NCBI RefSeq assembly: GCF_028807635.1
Contig: NZ_JARBAX010000001.1
Coordinates: 509,001-573,000, forward strand
Origin: Streptomyces spiramyceticus
Lineage (GTDB): Bacteria; Actinomycetota; Actinomycetes; Streptomycetales; Streptomycetaceae
Length of the DNA stretch: 64,000 bases
Direction: 5' to 3'
Position 1 is the first letter of the stretch; each line of letters starts with the position of its first letter. Under the pieces are notes generated by a model. That model ran no database searches and was not told the DNA's origin. It saw only the letters and a list, made by a program, of their open reading frames with translations. This document shows, piece after piece, positions 11,458-20,956 of the stretch. Made by a program: the position numbers and the translations under genes.

Positions 11458-13087
11458 TTCCCTGGCTTTCATTGAACTTGTTCTTCAGCTCCTGGAACTC
11501 GGAGTAGGTCTTGGCGAACTCCGTCTTGTGCTGACCGTCGGTCGCCACGAAGTACAGCCAGCCGTCCGCGGTCGGCTTCAAGGCCGCGGCCAGCGCCTCG
11601 TTGCCGGGGTTGCCGATGGGCCCAGGGGTCAGGCCCTTCCGCGTGTAGGTGTTGTACGGGTCCTTGTTGCTGTTGATCTCGGACTCGCTGATCTCGATTT
11701 CACTCTGACCCATGAGGTAATTGAAGGCAGAGTCGAACTGGAGCAGCTGATTCGTTTGAGTATTGGTGGGCTTCAGGCGGTTGTAAACGACCTCGGCCAT
11801 TCTACGGAAGTCCTTGTCCGTCTTACCCTCGGCCTGCACCAGACTGGCGACCGTGACCAATTCCCAGGGCCCGTCGAGCCCCAGCTTCTTGGCCTCCGCC
11901 TCCATGTCCTGCTTGCCGTATTCCTGGTTTGCGCGAGCGACCATCCTCTTGAGGACGTCCTCGGGCTTCGCGTTCTTCGCGACCGGATAGCTCGCGGGGA
12001 AGAGGAAACCTTCCAGCGGGTCCTTGACATTCGGGTGCCCAGCCGCCCACTCGGGCAGCCCGAGGTCCTTGGACTTCGCCTTGGCGACGTCCTCGGTGGT
12101 ACCGGCCTTGAGGTCCAGGCGTTTGTCGATCATGGCGTAGACGCGCACATTCCGCCAGCCCTCGGGAATGATCAGAGCATTTCGGCTGCTGGGCTTGAGC
12201 ATTTCCGTGACCGCATTGTCTGCGGACATCTTCTTATTGAGGGTGTACACCCCTGCCTGAATGTTCTTACCCTTGGGATTCTTGTTCTGGGCGGCGACGA
12301 AGGCACCCTGGCTCTTTACGACGCCCGCCTTCTCAAGAAGGCTGCCGATTTCGTAGCCGCCGGCGCCCTGCGGGATCTCCACCTGCGTGGAACCGGATCC
12401 AGCGCCCGTATAGTCCGGCGCCGCACCGAACTGCTCCTGCCAGAACTGATAACCGAAGTAGGCGACGCCGCCGCCTCCGCCCACCAGGACCAGCGCGACG
12501 AACAGGCACGCCGTGCCGTTGCGGCTCTTCTTCTTTTTGGTCTTTCCGCGGCGGTCACCGCCCCGGCCCCGACGCGGCTCTCGCGAGTCGTCGTACCCGT
12601 CGTCATCGTCGTCGTCGTTGCCGCCCGCGAAGAAAGGGTGCTCCTCCGGACCTTCGAGGTCGGCGTCCCACTCCGGCTCCGGCGCCTGCTCCGGCACCGT
12701 GCGGCGCTGGTTCGGGGGCTGCGGCGGGGGGTACGCGTCCGGGGCGGCGTAGTAGTCGGGGTGCTCCGCGCCGCCGTAGGCGGGCTGCTGGCCGCTGTAG
12801 GGGTCGGCGGGGTTCATGCCGTACGGCACGGCTCCCTGCTGCTGGCCCGTGTCCCAGCCGCCGTTGGCGTACTGCTGCTGGTCGTTGTACTGGGGCTGCT
12901 GGCCGCCGTAGTACGGCTGCTGCGGATGCTGCGGCTGTTGTTGCGGTTCCTGCTGGTAGTGCTGCGGCTGGCCGCCGTACGGACCCTGGCCCTGTACGGC
13001 CTGCTGTCCTGCCCATCCCTGGTCCCCGTACAACGGGTCCTCGGGATGCCACGGTTCGTGGCCTGCGCCCCGGCCGTACTCAGTCAT
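11450..13087 (-). CDS. mltG: endolytic murein transglycosylase MltG (YceG family)
   Basis: Membrane-anchored enzyme that cleaves nascent peptidoglycan glycan strands and probably sets strand length. In its 545 residues, 1-145 are a cytoplasmic Gln/Tyr/Pro-rich low-complexity region, followed by an acidic run (about 158-168), a basic run (RRGKTKKKKSRN), one transmembrane helix (about 191-213) and the extracytoplasmic YceG domain. The catalytic region reads VASLVQAEGK; the first Glu of the usual EKE is Gln here, and the second is kept. LTPGPIGNPG is the other hallmark. It lies between aroE and yqgF. Confidence 0.93.
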   Translation of the reverse strand: MTEYGRGAGHEPWHPEDPLYGDQGWAGQQAVQGQGPYGGQPQHYQQEPQQQPQHPQQPYYGGQQPQYNDQQQYANGGWDTGQQQGAVPYGMNPADPYSGQQPAYGGAEHPDYYAAPDAYPPPQPPNQRRTVPEQAPEPEWDADLEGPEEHPFFAGGNDDDDDDGYDDSREPRRGRGGDRRGKTKKKKSRNGTACLFVALVLVGGGGGVAYFGYQFWQEQFGAAPDYTGAGSGSTQVEIPQGAGGYEIGSLLEKAGVVKSQGAFVAAQNKNPKGKNIQAGVYTLNKKMSADNAVTEMLKPSSRNALIIPEGWRNVRVYAMIDKRLDLKAGTTEDVAKAKSKDLGLPEWAAGHPNVKDPLEGFLFPASYPVAKNAKPEDVLKRMVARANQEYGKQDMEAEAKKLGLDGPWELVTVASLVQAEGKTDKDFRRMAEVVYNRLKPTNTQTNQLLQFDSAFNYLMGQSEIEISESEINSNKDPYNTYTRKGLTPGPIGNPGNEALAAALKPTADGWLYFVATDGQHKTEFAKTYSEFQELKNKFNESQGSD

Positions 13088-13213
13088 GAAACCCCATAGT
13101 GTGCCGCGAGGCGGCGGCTACGCGCGCGTGGGGCACGGCATCCGGTCCGCCTCTTCTTTGTGCGGCAGTTGTTCGAACACCGCCGCATCGCGCGGAACGT
13201 TACCGTATCGCGA

Positions 13214-13678
13214 TCAGACAACCACTTCGACGCCCTCGCCCGGGGGAATGCCTGAGACCCGTTCGGCCTCCAAAGCGTTCTGAAGAATGACAATTGCGGC
13301 CGCTTGGTCGATCACAGACCGGCCCTTCTTGGACTTCACGCCCGAAGCGCGCAGCCCCTGACTGGCCGTCACTGTGGTCATCCTCTCGTCGACAAGTCGC
13401 ACCGGAGTGGGTGCGATGCCGCGAGCGAGCTCCTGGGCGAAGACCCGGACCTTGGCCGCCGCCGGCCCCTCGCCCCCACTGAGGGAGCGAGGGAGGCCGA
13501 CCACGACCTCGATCGGTTCGTACTCCTCGACGAGCTGCTTCAGCCGCCGGTGGGCGGCCGGGACGTCACGTCCCGGCACGGTCTCCACCGGCGTGGCGAG
13601 GACCCCGTCGGGGTCGCACGAGGCGACCCCTATCCGGGCGTCCCCGACGTCGATCGCGAGGCGACGGCCGCGTCGCAT
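13214..13678 (-). CDS. yqgF: Holliday junction resolvase-like RuvX/YqgF
   Basis: RNase H-fold protein implicated in 16S rRNA 5'-end maturation and possibly junction resolution. It has 154 residues with the first catalytic Asp in RLAIDVGDARIGVA, the Glu region VVVGLPRSLSG, and RLVDERMTT plus DQAAAIVILQ at the C-terminus. Its ATG overlaps the alaS stop by one base (TGATG), the usual actinobacterial alaS-yqgF-mltG order. Confidence 0.95.
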   Translation of the reverse strand: MRRGRRLAIDVGDARIGVASCDPDGVLATPVETVPGRDVPAAHRRLKQLVEEYEPIEVVVGLPRSLSGGEGPAAAKVRVFAQELARGIAPTPVRLVDERMTTVTASQGLRASGVKSKKGRSVIDQAAAIVILQNALEAERVSGIPPGEGVEVVV

Positions 13679-16362
13679 CAGGCGATCTCGCCGACTGCGC
13701 GTTCGACGGCGGCCACGGCGTCGCCGATGGCGTCAGGGTTCTGGCCGCCGCCCTGGGCGACGTCCGGCTTGCCGCCACCGCCGCCGCCGAGGGTCTTGGC
13801 GGCCGTACGGACCAGCTCGCCGGCCTTGAGGCCGCGCTCGCGGGCGGCTTCGTTGGTGGCGATGACCGTCAGCGGGCGTCCGTTGGCGGTGGTGAACAGG
13901 GCCACGACGGCCGGGCGGTCGCCCGCCCCCGCCAATTGATTCAGTCGGCCGCGGACGTCCAGGACCAGCCTGCGCAGATCGTCGGCCGACGTGCCGTCCG
14001 GCACCTGGCCGGTGACGAGAGCGACACCGCGTACGTCCTGGGCACCGGAGGCGAGTCCGGCGGCGGCCTGGAGGACCTTCTCCGCGCGGAACTTCTCGAT
14101 CTCCTTCTCGGCGTCCTTGAGCTTGGCGAGCATCCCGGAGATCTTCTCCGGCAGCTCCTCCGAGCGGCCCTTGACCAGCTCCTGGAGCTGCGCGACGACC
14201 GTGTGCTCCCTGGCGAGGAAGTTGTACGCGTCCACGCCGACCAGGGCCTCGATACGCCGTACGCCCGAGCCGATCGACGACTCGCCGAGCAGCTTCACCA
14301 GACCCAGCTGGGCGGTGTTGTGGACGTGCGTACCGCCGCACAGCTCCTTGGAGAAGTCACCGATGGTCACGACACGGACCCGCTCGCCGTACTTCTCGCC
14401 GAACTCGGCGATGGCGCCCTGCTTCTTGGCCTCGTCGATGCTCATGACCTCGGCCTGGACGTCGAGTTCCCGGGCGAGCACATCGTTGATCTTGTGCTCG
14501 ACGTCGGTGAGGACCGTGCCGGGTACGGCGTTCGGCGAGCCGAAGTCGAAGCGGAAGCGGCCGGGCGAGTTCTCCGAACCCGCCTGGGCGGCCGTCGGGC
14601 CCAGCGCGTCGCGCAGCGCCTGGTGCGTGAGGTGCGTGGCGCTGTGGGCGCGGGCGATGGCGCGGCGGCGCTTCTGGTCGATGACGGCGTAGGCGGAGGC
14701 GCCGAGCGTCACCTCGCCGACCTGGACCGTTCCCTTGTGGACGGAGACGCCGGGGACCGGCTGCTGGACGTCGCGGACCTCGACGACGGCGCCCGAGTGC
14801 AGCTTGATGCGGCCGGTGTCGGCGAGCTGGCCGCCGCCCTCGGCGTAGAACGGGGTGCGGTCGAGGACGATCTCGACGTCGTCGCCCTCGGTGGCGGCCG
14901 GGGAGGGCACACCGTCGACGAGCAGGCCGACGACGGTCGACTCGCCCTCGGTGGAGGTGTAGCCGGTGAACTCCGTGGTGCCGGACTGGTCGGCGACCAG
15001 GCGGTAGGCGGAGACGTCGGCGTGCCCGGTCTTCTTGGCCTTGGCGTCGGCCTTGGCCCGGTCCCGCTGCTCCTTCATGAGGCGGCGGAAGCCGTCCTCG
15101 TCCACGGACAGGCCCTGCTCGGCGGCCATCTCCAGGGTGAGGTCGATCGGGAAGCCCCAGGTGTCGTGGAGCAGGAACGCCTTGTCACCGGCGAGGACCT
15201 TGCCGCCGGCGGCCTTGGTCTCCGTAACGGCGGTGTCGAGGATGTTCGTGCCGCCCTTGAGGGCCTTGAGGAAGGCGGCTTCCTCGGAGACGGCGACGGT
15301 CTCGATGCGCTTGCGGTCGGTCAGCAGTTCCGGGTACTGCTCGCCCATGGTCGTGATGACCACATCGGCCAGCTCGGCGACGACGGGCTGGGTGGCGCCC
15401 ATCAGCCGCATGTTGCGGATGGCGCGGCGCATGATGCGGCGCAGGACGTAGCCGCGGCCCTCGTTGCCGGGGGTGACACCGTCGCCGATGAGCATCACGG
15501 ACGTACGGATGTGGTCGGCGACGACGCGCAGGGAGACGTCGGAGGCGTGGTCGGCGCCGTAGCGGACGCCGGTGAGCTCGGTGGCCTTGTCCATGACGAC
15601 GCGCAGGGTGTCGGTCTCGTACATGTTCTGTACGCCCTGCAGGATCATGGCGAGACGTTCGAGGCCCAGACCCGTGTCGATGTTCTTCGACGGGAGGTCG
15701 CCGAGGATCGGGAAGTCTTCCTTGCCCTCGCCGGCGCCGCGCTCGTACTGCATGAAGACCAGGTTCCAGATCTCCACGTAACGCTCGTCGTTGACGGCCG
15801 GGCCGCCCTCTTCGCCGAACTCGGGGCCACGGTCGTAGTTGATCTCCGAGCAGGGGCCGCAGGGTCCGGGGACACCCATCGACCAGAAGTTCGGTCCCAT
15901 GCCCAGCCGCTGGATGCGCTCGGCGGGCACACCGATGACGTCGCGCCAGATCTGCTCGGCCTCGTCGTCCTCCTTGTAGACCGTGATCCACAGGCGCTCG
16001 GGGTCGAGGCCGAAGCCACCGTCCGCGACGGAGCTGGTCAGCAGCTCCCACGCGTACTTGATGGCGCCTTCCTTGAAGTAGTCGCCGAACGAGAAGTTGC
16101 CGCACATCTGGAAGAAGGTGCCGTGGCGCGTGGTCTTGCCGACCTCTTCGATGTCCGGCGTACGCACGCACTTCTGCACGCTGGTGACGCGCGGGGCGGG
16201 CGGCTTGACCTCGCCGAGGAAGTACGGCTTGAAGGGCACCATGCCCGCGGGGACCAGCAGCAGGGTCGGGTCGTCCGCGATGAGCGACGCCGAAGGCACG
16301 ACGTTGTGTCCGCGCTCCTCGAAGAAGCGCAGCCAGCGGCGGCGGATTTCAGCCGACTCCAT
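13678..16362 (-). CDS. alaS: alanine-tRNA ligase
   Basis: Class II synthetase with editing. It has 894 residues, the normal length. The catalytic core includes [20 protein letters not shown] and GPCGPCSEI. The editing domain has HSATHL with the zinc His pair and CGGTH later. A C-terminal coiled segment ([17 protein letters not shown]) precedes the DHHA1 domain and its Gly-rich run ([17 protein letters not shown]). ATG start, [19 protein letters not shown]. No T-box leader is visible upstream; the next gene is ten bases or fewer away. Confidence 0.98.
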   Translation of the reverse strand: MESAEIRRRWLRFFEERGHNVVPSASLIADDPTLLLVPAGMVPFKPYFLGEVKPPAPRVTSVQKCVRTPDIEEVGKTTRHGTFFQMCGNFSFGDYFKEGAIKYAWELLTSSVADGGFGLDPERLWITVYKEDDEAEQIWRDVIGVPAERIQRLGMGPNFWSMGVPGPCGPCSEINYDRGPEFGEEGGPAVNDERYVEIWNLVFMQYERGAGEGKEDFPILGDLPSKNIDTGLGLERLAMILQGVQNMYETDTLRVVMDKATELTGVRYGADHASDVSLRVVADHIRTSVMLIGDGVTPGNEGRGYVLRRIMRRAIRNMRLMGATQPVVAELADVVITTMGEQYPELLTDRKRIETVAVSEEAAFLKALKGGTNILDTAVTETKAAGGKVLAGDKAFLLHDTWGFPIDLTLEMAAEQGLSVDEDGFRRLMKEQRDRAKADAKAKKTGHADVSAYRLVADQSGTTEFTGYTSTEGESTVVGLLVDGVPSPAATEGDDVEIVLDRTPFYAEGGGQLADTGRIKLHSGAVVEVRDVQQPVPGVSVHKGTVQVGEVTLGASAYAVIDQKRRRAIARAHSATHLTHQALRDALGPTAAQAGSENSPGRFRFDFGSPNAVPGTVLTDVEHKINDVLARELDVQAEVMSIDEAKKQGAIAEFGEKYGERVRVVTIGDFSKELCGGTHVHNTAQLGLVKLLGESSIGSGVRRIEALVGVDAYNFLAREHTVVAQLQELVKGRSEELPEKISGMLAKLKDAEKEIEKFRAEKVLQAAAGLASGAQDVRGVALVTGQVPDGTSADDLRRLVLDVRGRLNQLAGAGDRPAVVALFTTANGRPLTVIATNEAARERGLKAGELVRTAAKTLGGGGGGKPDVAQGGGQNPDAIGDAVAAVERAVGEIA

Positions 16363-16673
16363 CAGTGGTCCTCATTCCGGTTGTACGAATGCTGTGTGTA
16401 ATCGAGTGCGGCGATGCGTCGCTGCACGGGAAGCTCGGGGTCGTTGTGCGCTTCGAGGCCGAGGGCCTCGCTGAGTTCGGCCTCGCGCTGCACCATCCCC
16501 GCCCTGACGTCGAGCGCGAAGTCCTTGAGCCGGTGGCCTGCTTCGACCGCCTTGTCGGCAGCCTGCGCGGCGAGGCTCTCGGGCGTCAGCTGCTTGAGCT
16601 TGCGGTTGACCTTGGTGGTGGCCCACACACCGGCTGCGGCGCCTGCGGTGAACCAGAACGTACGGCGGAACAT
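16362..16673 (-). CDS. small DUF6167-type membrane protein
   Basis: A 103-residue protein with a short N-terminal hydrophobic helix ([15 protein letters not shown]), then a helical, charged remainder ending in HSYNRNEDH. It matches my memory of a small family always found upstream of alaS in Streptomyces. ATG start; its stop overlaps the alaS start by one base, so it is in the alaS transcript. Function unknown. Confidence 0.85.
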   Translation of the reverse strand: MFRRTFWFTAGAAAGVWATTKVNRKLKQLTPESLAAQAADKAVEAGHRLKDFALDVRAGMVQREAELSEALGLEAHNDPELPVQRRIAALDYTQHSYNRNEDH

Positions 16674-16680
16674 TGCGGCT

Positions 16681-17109
16681 TCAGCCCTTCCGCTTCCTGC
16701 GCCGGGGGGACGGTACGGTCCGGCCGACGATCACAGTGCGACGGGACGGTTCCGCCGGGGTGTCCTTGCTGCGGCCGATCGCCCGGCGGACGCCGTATCC
16801 GAAGGCCGCGACCTTGACGAGCGGGCCGCCGAAGGTCGACGCGACGGTCGTGGAGAGCGCGGACGCGTTGGAGGTGACTTCCTGGACGTCGGAAGCGATG
16901 GCGTCGACCCGGTCGAGCTGGGTCTGCGCGGAGCGCACGGTCGCGGAGGCGTCGGCCAGCAGCGGGACGGCCTGTTCGGTCACGTCCGCCACGAGCTTGG
17001 TCGTTGCCTTGAGCGTCTGAGCCAGCCTCACCAGCACCACGGCGAGAAAGGAGACCAGGATCGCCCAGAAGACGGCCACCAGGATGCCGGCCACCTCTCC
17101 ACCGGACAC
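16681..17109 (-). CDS. DUF948 membrane-anchored protein
   Basis: A 142-residue protein. One N-terminal transmembrane helix (about 5-28) is followed by a long amphipathic helix (LAQTLKATTKLVADVTEQ onward) and a basic tail (RRRKRKG). DUF948 proteins resemble methyl-accepting or apolipophorin-like helical anchors; the role is unknown. GTG start with GGAGCGG upstream. Seven bases separate it from the next gene, and it heads the run toward alaS. Confidence 0.87.
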   Translation of the reverse strand: MSGGEVAGILVAVFWAILVSFLAVVLVRLAQTLKATTKLVADVTEQAVPLLADASATVRSAQTQLDRVDAIASDVQEVTSNASALSTTVASTFGGPLVKVAAFGYGVRRAIGRSKDTPAEPSRRTVIVGRTVPSPRRRKRKG

Positions 17110-17257
17110 TTTGCACCGCTCCCTGTACGTGAGAAAAGTCGTCCTGCGAGCCTATCGCGCCGGGGCTCGGGGTCCGTACCGCATTACGTGTGCGTGGAGC
17201 GGGAGTTGCGCAGCGTGATTGTACGGAGTGCTTACGGATGGGTACGCTCCGTGTCCC

Positions 17258-19068
17258 ATGCGACGCACTCTTCATTCTGTGTCCCCCTCGTCCCCCTCTC
17301 CCGATCACGGCAATCTGCCCGCTGAGCTGAATCCGTTCGTGGGGCGGCGCGAGGAACTGGCGGAGCTCGGCCGCCTGCTGGAGGAAACCCGGCTGGTCAC
17401 CGTGACCGGGGTCGGTGGGGTCGGAAAAACGCGATTTGCCCTGCGGGCAGGTGCAGGGCTGCAGGAACGGTACTGCGACGGAGTGTGGCTGGTGGAGCTG
17501 TCCGCCCTCGACGACGCCGACCTGCTGGAACAGGCGGTCGCTGAGGCGCTGGGGCTGACCGATCACACCAGCAAGCCGCCGCGCGATGCGCTGGTCGGGC
17601 ATCTCGCCGAGCGTCAACTCCTGCTCGTACTGGACGGATTCGAGCATCTCGTCGATGCCGTCGCCGGTCTGGTGCGGGAACTGCTCCGGCGCGCGCCGGA
17701 CCTGTGTGTGCTGGCCACGGGGCGGCTGCCGCTGTGCGTCGACGGCGAACAGACCTTCCCGCTTCCGCCTATGCCGGACTCCGACGCGGTCCAGCTCTTC
17801 GCCGACCGGGCCGCCGCGGGGCAGCCCGGTTTCCGGCTCACGGAGACCAACAACTCCGCCGTCCGGGAGCTGTGCCGTCGCCTGGACGGGATTCCGCTCG
17901 CCCTGGAGCTGGCCGCCGGGCGGCTGCGCGCCCTGTCCGTGGAGCAGGTGCTCGACCGGCTCGACGACCGGTTCCGGCTGCTGACCGGCTCCACCCGGGG
18001 TGCACTCCCCCGGCACCAGACGCTTCGTACCGCGATCGGCTGGAGCCATGAGCTGTGCACGCCGGCGCAGCGTGCGAACTGCCCAATCTGCGCAGGGCGA
18101 TGGAGTACTCGCTGGAGAATCCGGAGGACGTGCATCTGGGCCAGTACCTGGCCGGCACGCTCTGGTTCTACTGGGTCGGCTGCGGACGCCTGTCGGAGGG
18201 GCGCCACTGGCTGGACCACGCGCTGGAGGCGGAGAGCGCGCACGAGGCGCACCGGCTGAAGGCGCTGTGGGTGCTCGGTTATGTGGCCGTGCTGCAGGGC
18301 GACGCGATCGGGGCGCTCGCCGCGCTCCAGGAGTGCCGCGAGGGCGCCGACCTCGCCGGTAACGCCGTGGCGGCGGCGTACGCCGTACACAGGTCGGGCT
18401 GTCTGGCGCTGGTGTCCGACGACATGCCGCGCGCGGAGGAGCTACTGCGTGAGGCGCTCGCGCGGTACGAGGAGATCGGCGAGCTCAACAGCAATGTGCT
18501 GATGGGGCAGGTCGAGCTGGCGATGGCGATGGCGTTCAGCGGCGACCTGGAGCAGGCCGTCGCGATCTGCGAGGAGGTCAAAGAGGTCTGCGAGGACCAC
18601 GGTGAGCGCTGGGCACTCGCGTACGCGCTGTACGTCCTGGCCTATGCGGCATGGACGCACGAGCGGACCGACCGGGCCCGGGAGCTGCTCGAAGAGTGCC
18701 TCGCCATCGACCACGCCTTCCACGATCTGCTGGGCGCGGTGCTCGCACTGGAGCTGCTGGCTCTGGTCACGCTGGACCAGGGCGATCCGGCGGAGGCGGC
18801 CGTGCTGCAGGGGGCGGCCGAGCGGATTTGGCCGTCGGTGGGGCTGCCGCTGCTCGGTTCGGCGTACTACAACGCTCCGCACGCGCTGTGCGAGAAGCGG
18901 GCGCGCGAGCGCCTCGGCGACGGCCCGTACGAAAAGCTCCGGCGCGAGGGGGCTCGGCTGGGCCTGGACGCGGCGGTGCGGAGGGCCCTCGAAGGGCCGC
19001 CGACTCCGGCGGATCCTGCCCCGCCCCGGTCGCACACCGTGCGTTCCCCCCCCCCATTACCTTCTTGA
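17258..19068 (+). pseudogene. broken NB-ARC / TPR transcriptional regulator (AfsR/LuxR class)
   Basis: The first piece (17258 to about 18075) has the NB-ARC ATPase: NPFVGRREEL, Walker A GVGGVGKT, LVLDGFEHL, the GIPLALELAA motif and IGWSHELCTP. In intact relatives the winged-helix part of NB-ARC, about 130 residues, follows. Here ELCTPAQR runs straight into CELPNLRRAMEYSL of the TPR region, in another frame (joined near 18075; TPR part to 19068). The gene therefore has an internal deletion that also shifts the frame. It also lacks any HTH domain and ends soon after a run of ten C, next to an IS110 element. The TPR piece could still be made from a GTG at 18055. Confidence 0.8.
19046..19055 (+). 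repeat. run of ten cytosines
   Basis: A C10 homopolymer lies in the last codons of the broken regulator, immediately before the IS110 element. Such runs are prone to slippage and to sequencing error. Confidence 0.9.
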
Positions 19069-19085
19069 TCAGCCCCGCAATGGGG

Positions 19086-19215
19086 TTCCCGGCCTCCGGG
19101 ACGGCATGACTGCTCCCCCCTGTAGTTCGCATGATCTGGGGGGTGGTGTCACCGCTCCCGGAGGCACTGGTAGACCGCTGATGAGGGGCATGACCACCGA
19201 CTCCTCCGGGAGGTA
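19086..19215 (+). ncRNA. putative IS110 bridge RNA region
   Basis: IS110 elements are known to encode a bridge RNA in the non-coding end next to the transposase; its two internal loops pair with target and donor DNA. Here the left end holds a short hairpin near 19086-19103. A stem of six C (19115-19120) with six G (19138-19143) encloses 17 bases. A perfect nine-base stem (19155-19163 with 19204-19212) encloses 40 bases. The order and presence of two looped stems fit a bridge RNA, but the pairing partners were not resolved, so this is inference. Confidence 0.4.
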
Positions 19216-19291
19216 GGGAGGTTCTTCGTAATGTGGATGCCGGCAGCTGGTGCCGCAGGTGAGGCCGGGACCGTACGACCGGAGAGAGCCT

Positions 19292-20494
19292 GTGATCGAC
19301 ACCAGTGACATCGGCGCCTTCCTCGGCTTGGACGTCGGCAAAGGCGAACACCACGCCACCGCCCTGACTCCGGCCGGGAAGAAAGCCTTCGACAAGCGGC
19401 TGCCCAACAGCGAGCCCAAGCTCCGCGAGGTCTTCGCCAAACTGATCGCGAAGCACGGCACCGTGCTCGTGGTCGTCGACCAGCCCGCCTCTATCGGCGC
19501 CCTGCCACTGGCAGTCGCCCGGGACGCGGGCTGCCAGGTCGCCTATCTTCCCGGGCTCACGATGCGGCGGATCGCCGACCTCTACCCGGGCGAGGCCAAA
19601 ACCGACGCCCGCGACGCGTTCATCATCGCGGATGCGGCCCGGGCGATGCCCCACACGCTGCGGTCCATCGAGCTCGCAGACGAGACGGTCGCCGAGCTGG
19701 AGATGATCGTGGGATTCGACGACGACCTCGCAGGTGAGGTCACCCGGGTCGCGAACCGGCTCCGCGGGCTGCTGACTCAGATCCACCCGCACCTGGAGCG
19801 AGTTGTCGGCCCGCGGATCCAGCACCCGGCCGTCCTGATGCTGCTGGAACGCTTCGGGTCCCCGGCCCAGATCCGCAAGGCCGGACGCCGACGGCTCGTG
19901 AACCTGATACGTCCCAAGGCCCCACGGATGGCCGAACGCCTGGTCGAGGACGTCTTCACCGCCCTGGACGAGCAGACCGTGGTCGTCCCCGGCACCGACG
20001 CCGCCGCACTGATCGTCCCGAGCCTGGCCGGCTCGCTCACCGCCGTGCTCGACCAGCGCAAACTCCTCGCCACCAGGATCGAGGAACTGCTGGCCAACCA
20101 CCCTCTTTCAAAGGTCCTGACGTCCATGCCGGGGATCGGCGTCAGGACCGGAGCAAGGATCCTCATCGACGTCGGTGACGGCAGCAGCTTCCCGTCCGCC
20201 GCCCACCTCGCCTCCTACGCCGGCCTCGCCCCGGCCACCCGCAGCTCCGGCTCCTCCATCCGCGGCGAACAACCCTCCCGGCGAGGCAACAAACAGCTCA
20301 AGAGAGCTTTCTTCCTCTCCGCGTTCGCCGCCCTGGCCGATCCGGCCTCCCGCACCTACTACGACAAGAAGATCAAGCAAGGCAAGCACCACACCCAGGC
20401 CATCCTCTGCCTCGCCCGCCGCCGAGCCGACGTCCTCTTCGCCATGCTCCGAGACGGCACCTTCTATGAAACACGATCAGCCAAGGCGACTTGA
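19292..20494 (+). CDS. IS110-family transposase (DEDD / serine recombinase)
   Basis: The 400-residue product is full length. The N-terminal RuvC-like DEDD domain shows FLGLDVGKGEHH (first Asp) and GEAKTDARDA (last two Asp); VLVVVDQPAS occupies the second acidic position with Asp. The C-terminal Tnp_20 domain has MPGIGVRTGARIL, HLASYAGLAP with the SSGSS serine cluster, and RRGNKQLKRA. GTG start with GGAGAG six bases upstream. All visible motifs are intact, so the element may be active. Confidence 0.93.
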   Translation: MIDTSDIGAFLGLDVGKGEHHATALTPAGKKAFDKRLPNSEPKLREVFAKLIAKHGTVLVVVDQPASIGALPLAVARDAGCQVAYLPGLTMRRIADLYPGEAKTDARDAFIIADAARAMPHTLRSIELADETVAELEMIVGFDDDLAGEVTRVANRLRGLLTQIHPHLERVVGPRIQHPAVLMLLERFGSPAQIRKAGRRRLVNLIRPKAPRMAERLVEDVFTALDEQTVVVPGTDAAALIVPSLAGSLTAVLDQRKLLATRIEELLANHPLSKVLTSMPGIGVRTGARILIDVGDGSSFPSAAHLASYAGLAPATRSSGSSIRGEQPSRRGNKQLKRAFFLSAFAALADPASRTYYDKKIKQGKHHTQAILCLARRRADVLFAMLRDGTFYETRSAKAT

Positions 20495-20520
20495 GCCAAC
20501 AGCCATTGCTCGTCAGCCGC

Positions 20521-20739
20521 TCAGGACTGGGCCAGACCAACCGCGAAGCTCACTATCGAAACAGCGGCGAGAACACCACAGGTGACCCTGACGGTCGCAG
20601 GCGTCAGGAGCCGACTGCCCCCCACCGTGTTCGCCGCGAAGCCGTGAATCCGCCACGCAACATCGCGGTAGTTAAACGCCACCATCAAAGTGGCGGCCCC
20701 AAAGACCAGATCCCGCCCAAGCTCAGCCCACGCACTCAT
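20521..20739 (-). CDS. small two-helix membrane protein
   Basis: A 72-residue reading frame with two hydrophobic stretches (LVFGAATLMVAF, and VRVTCGVLAAVSIVSFAVGLA) and a polar middle. ATG start (MSAWAELGRD) with GGGGGAGA upstream. It ends within about 25 bases of the IS110 element, so its original 3' end may have been altered. Product family not recognised. Confidence 0.6.
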   Translation of the reverse strand: MSAWAELGRDLVFGAATLMVAFNYRDVAWRIHGFAANTVGGSRLLTPATVRVTCGVLAAVSIVSFAVGLAQS

Positions 20740-20882
20740 CAGTTCTCCCCCAGAGACAGCCGATGCCCAGTATGCAGAGCCCGGGCTCCCACCAGACCGC
20801 GATCACCAGCCTGAGGCTGCCCGGGCCGCTTGACGAAACCCATAGGGGCACCCCCCCCGCAACGGGGACACGCAAACGCGCG

Positions 20883-20927
20883 AGCCCGCCGCCTCCCGTT
20901 CCGTACGGAACGCGGAGACGACGGGCT
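20883..20927 (-). terminator. rpsD terminator
   Basis: agcccgccgcctcccgttcc and its near-complement before gacgggct form a long stem around the centre cgtacg, with small bulges. It lies 30 bases beyond the rpsD stop. On the minus strand it is followed by CGCGCGTTTG rather than a clean U run. Confidence 0.65.
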
Positions 20928-20956
20928 GAGGCACTTGCCCGACTACGGCCGCTGGA

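Larger units (their letters stand above)
19056..20515 (+). mobile_element. IS110-family insertion sequence (ends approximate)
   Basis: One transposase gene (19292-20494) is preceded by about 220 non-coding bases and followed by a very short right end, the layout of the IS110 subgroup rather than IS1111. No terminal inverted repeats or target duplication are visible, as expected for this family. The left edge lies between the C10 run and about 19090; the right edge lies between the transposase stop and the small gene ending at 20521. I could not fix either edge to the base. Confidence 0.85.

Noticed and set aside
10574..13099. Open frame of 841 codons on the plus strand opposite aroE and mltG
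   Set aside because: It is a shadow of the real genes: high-GC codon bias leaves the opposite frame free of stops. It has no ribosome site and encodes low-complexity Val/Leu/Arg runs.
13936..16401. Open frame of 821 codons opposite alaS
   Set aside because: Antisense shadow of a highly conserved gene; no known domain and no start signal.
17258..18259. Programmed frameshift instead of a pseudogene in the NB-ARC/TPR regulator
   Set aside because: A frameshift would keep all domains, but about 130 residues of the NB-ARC region are missing at the junction.
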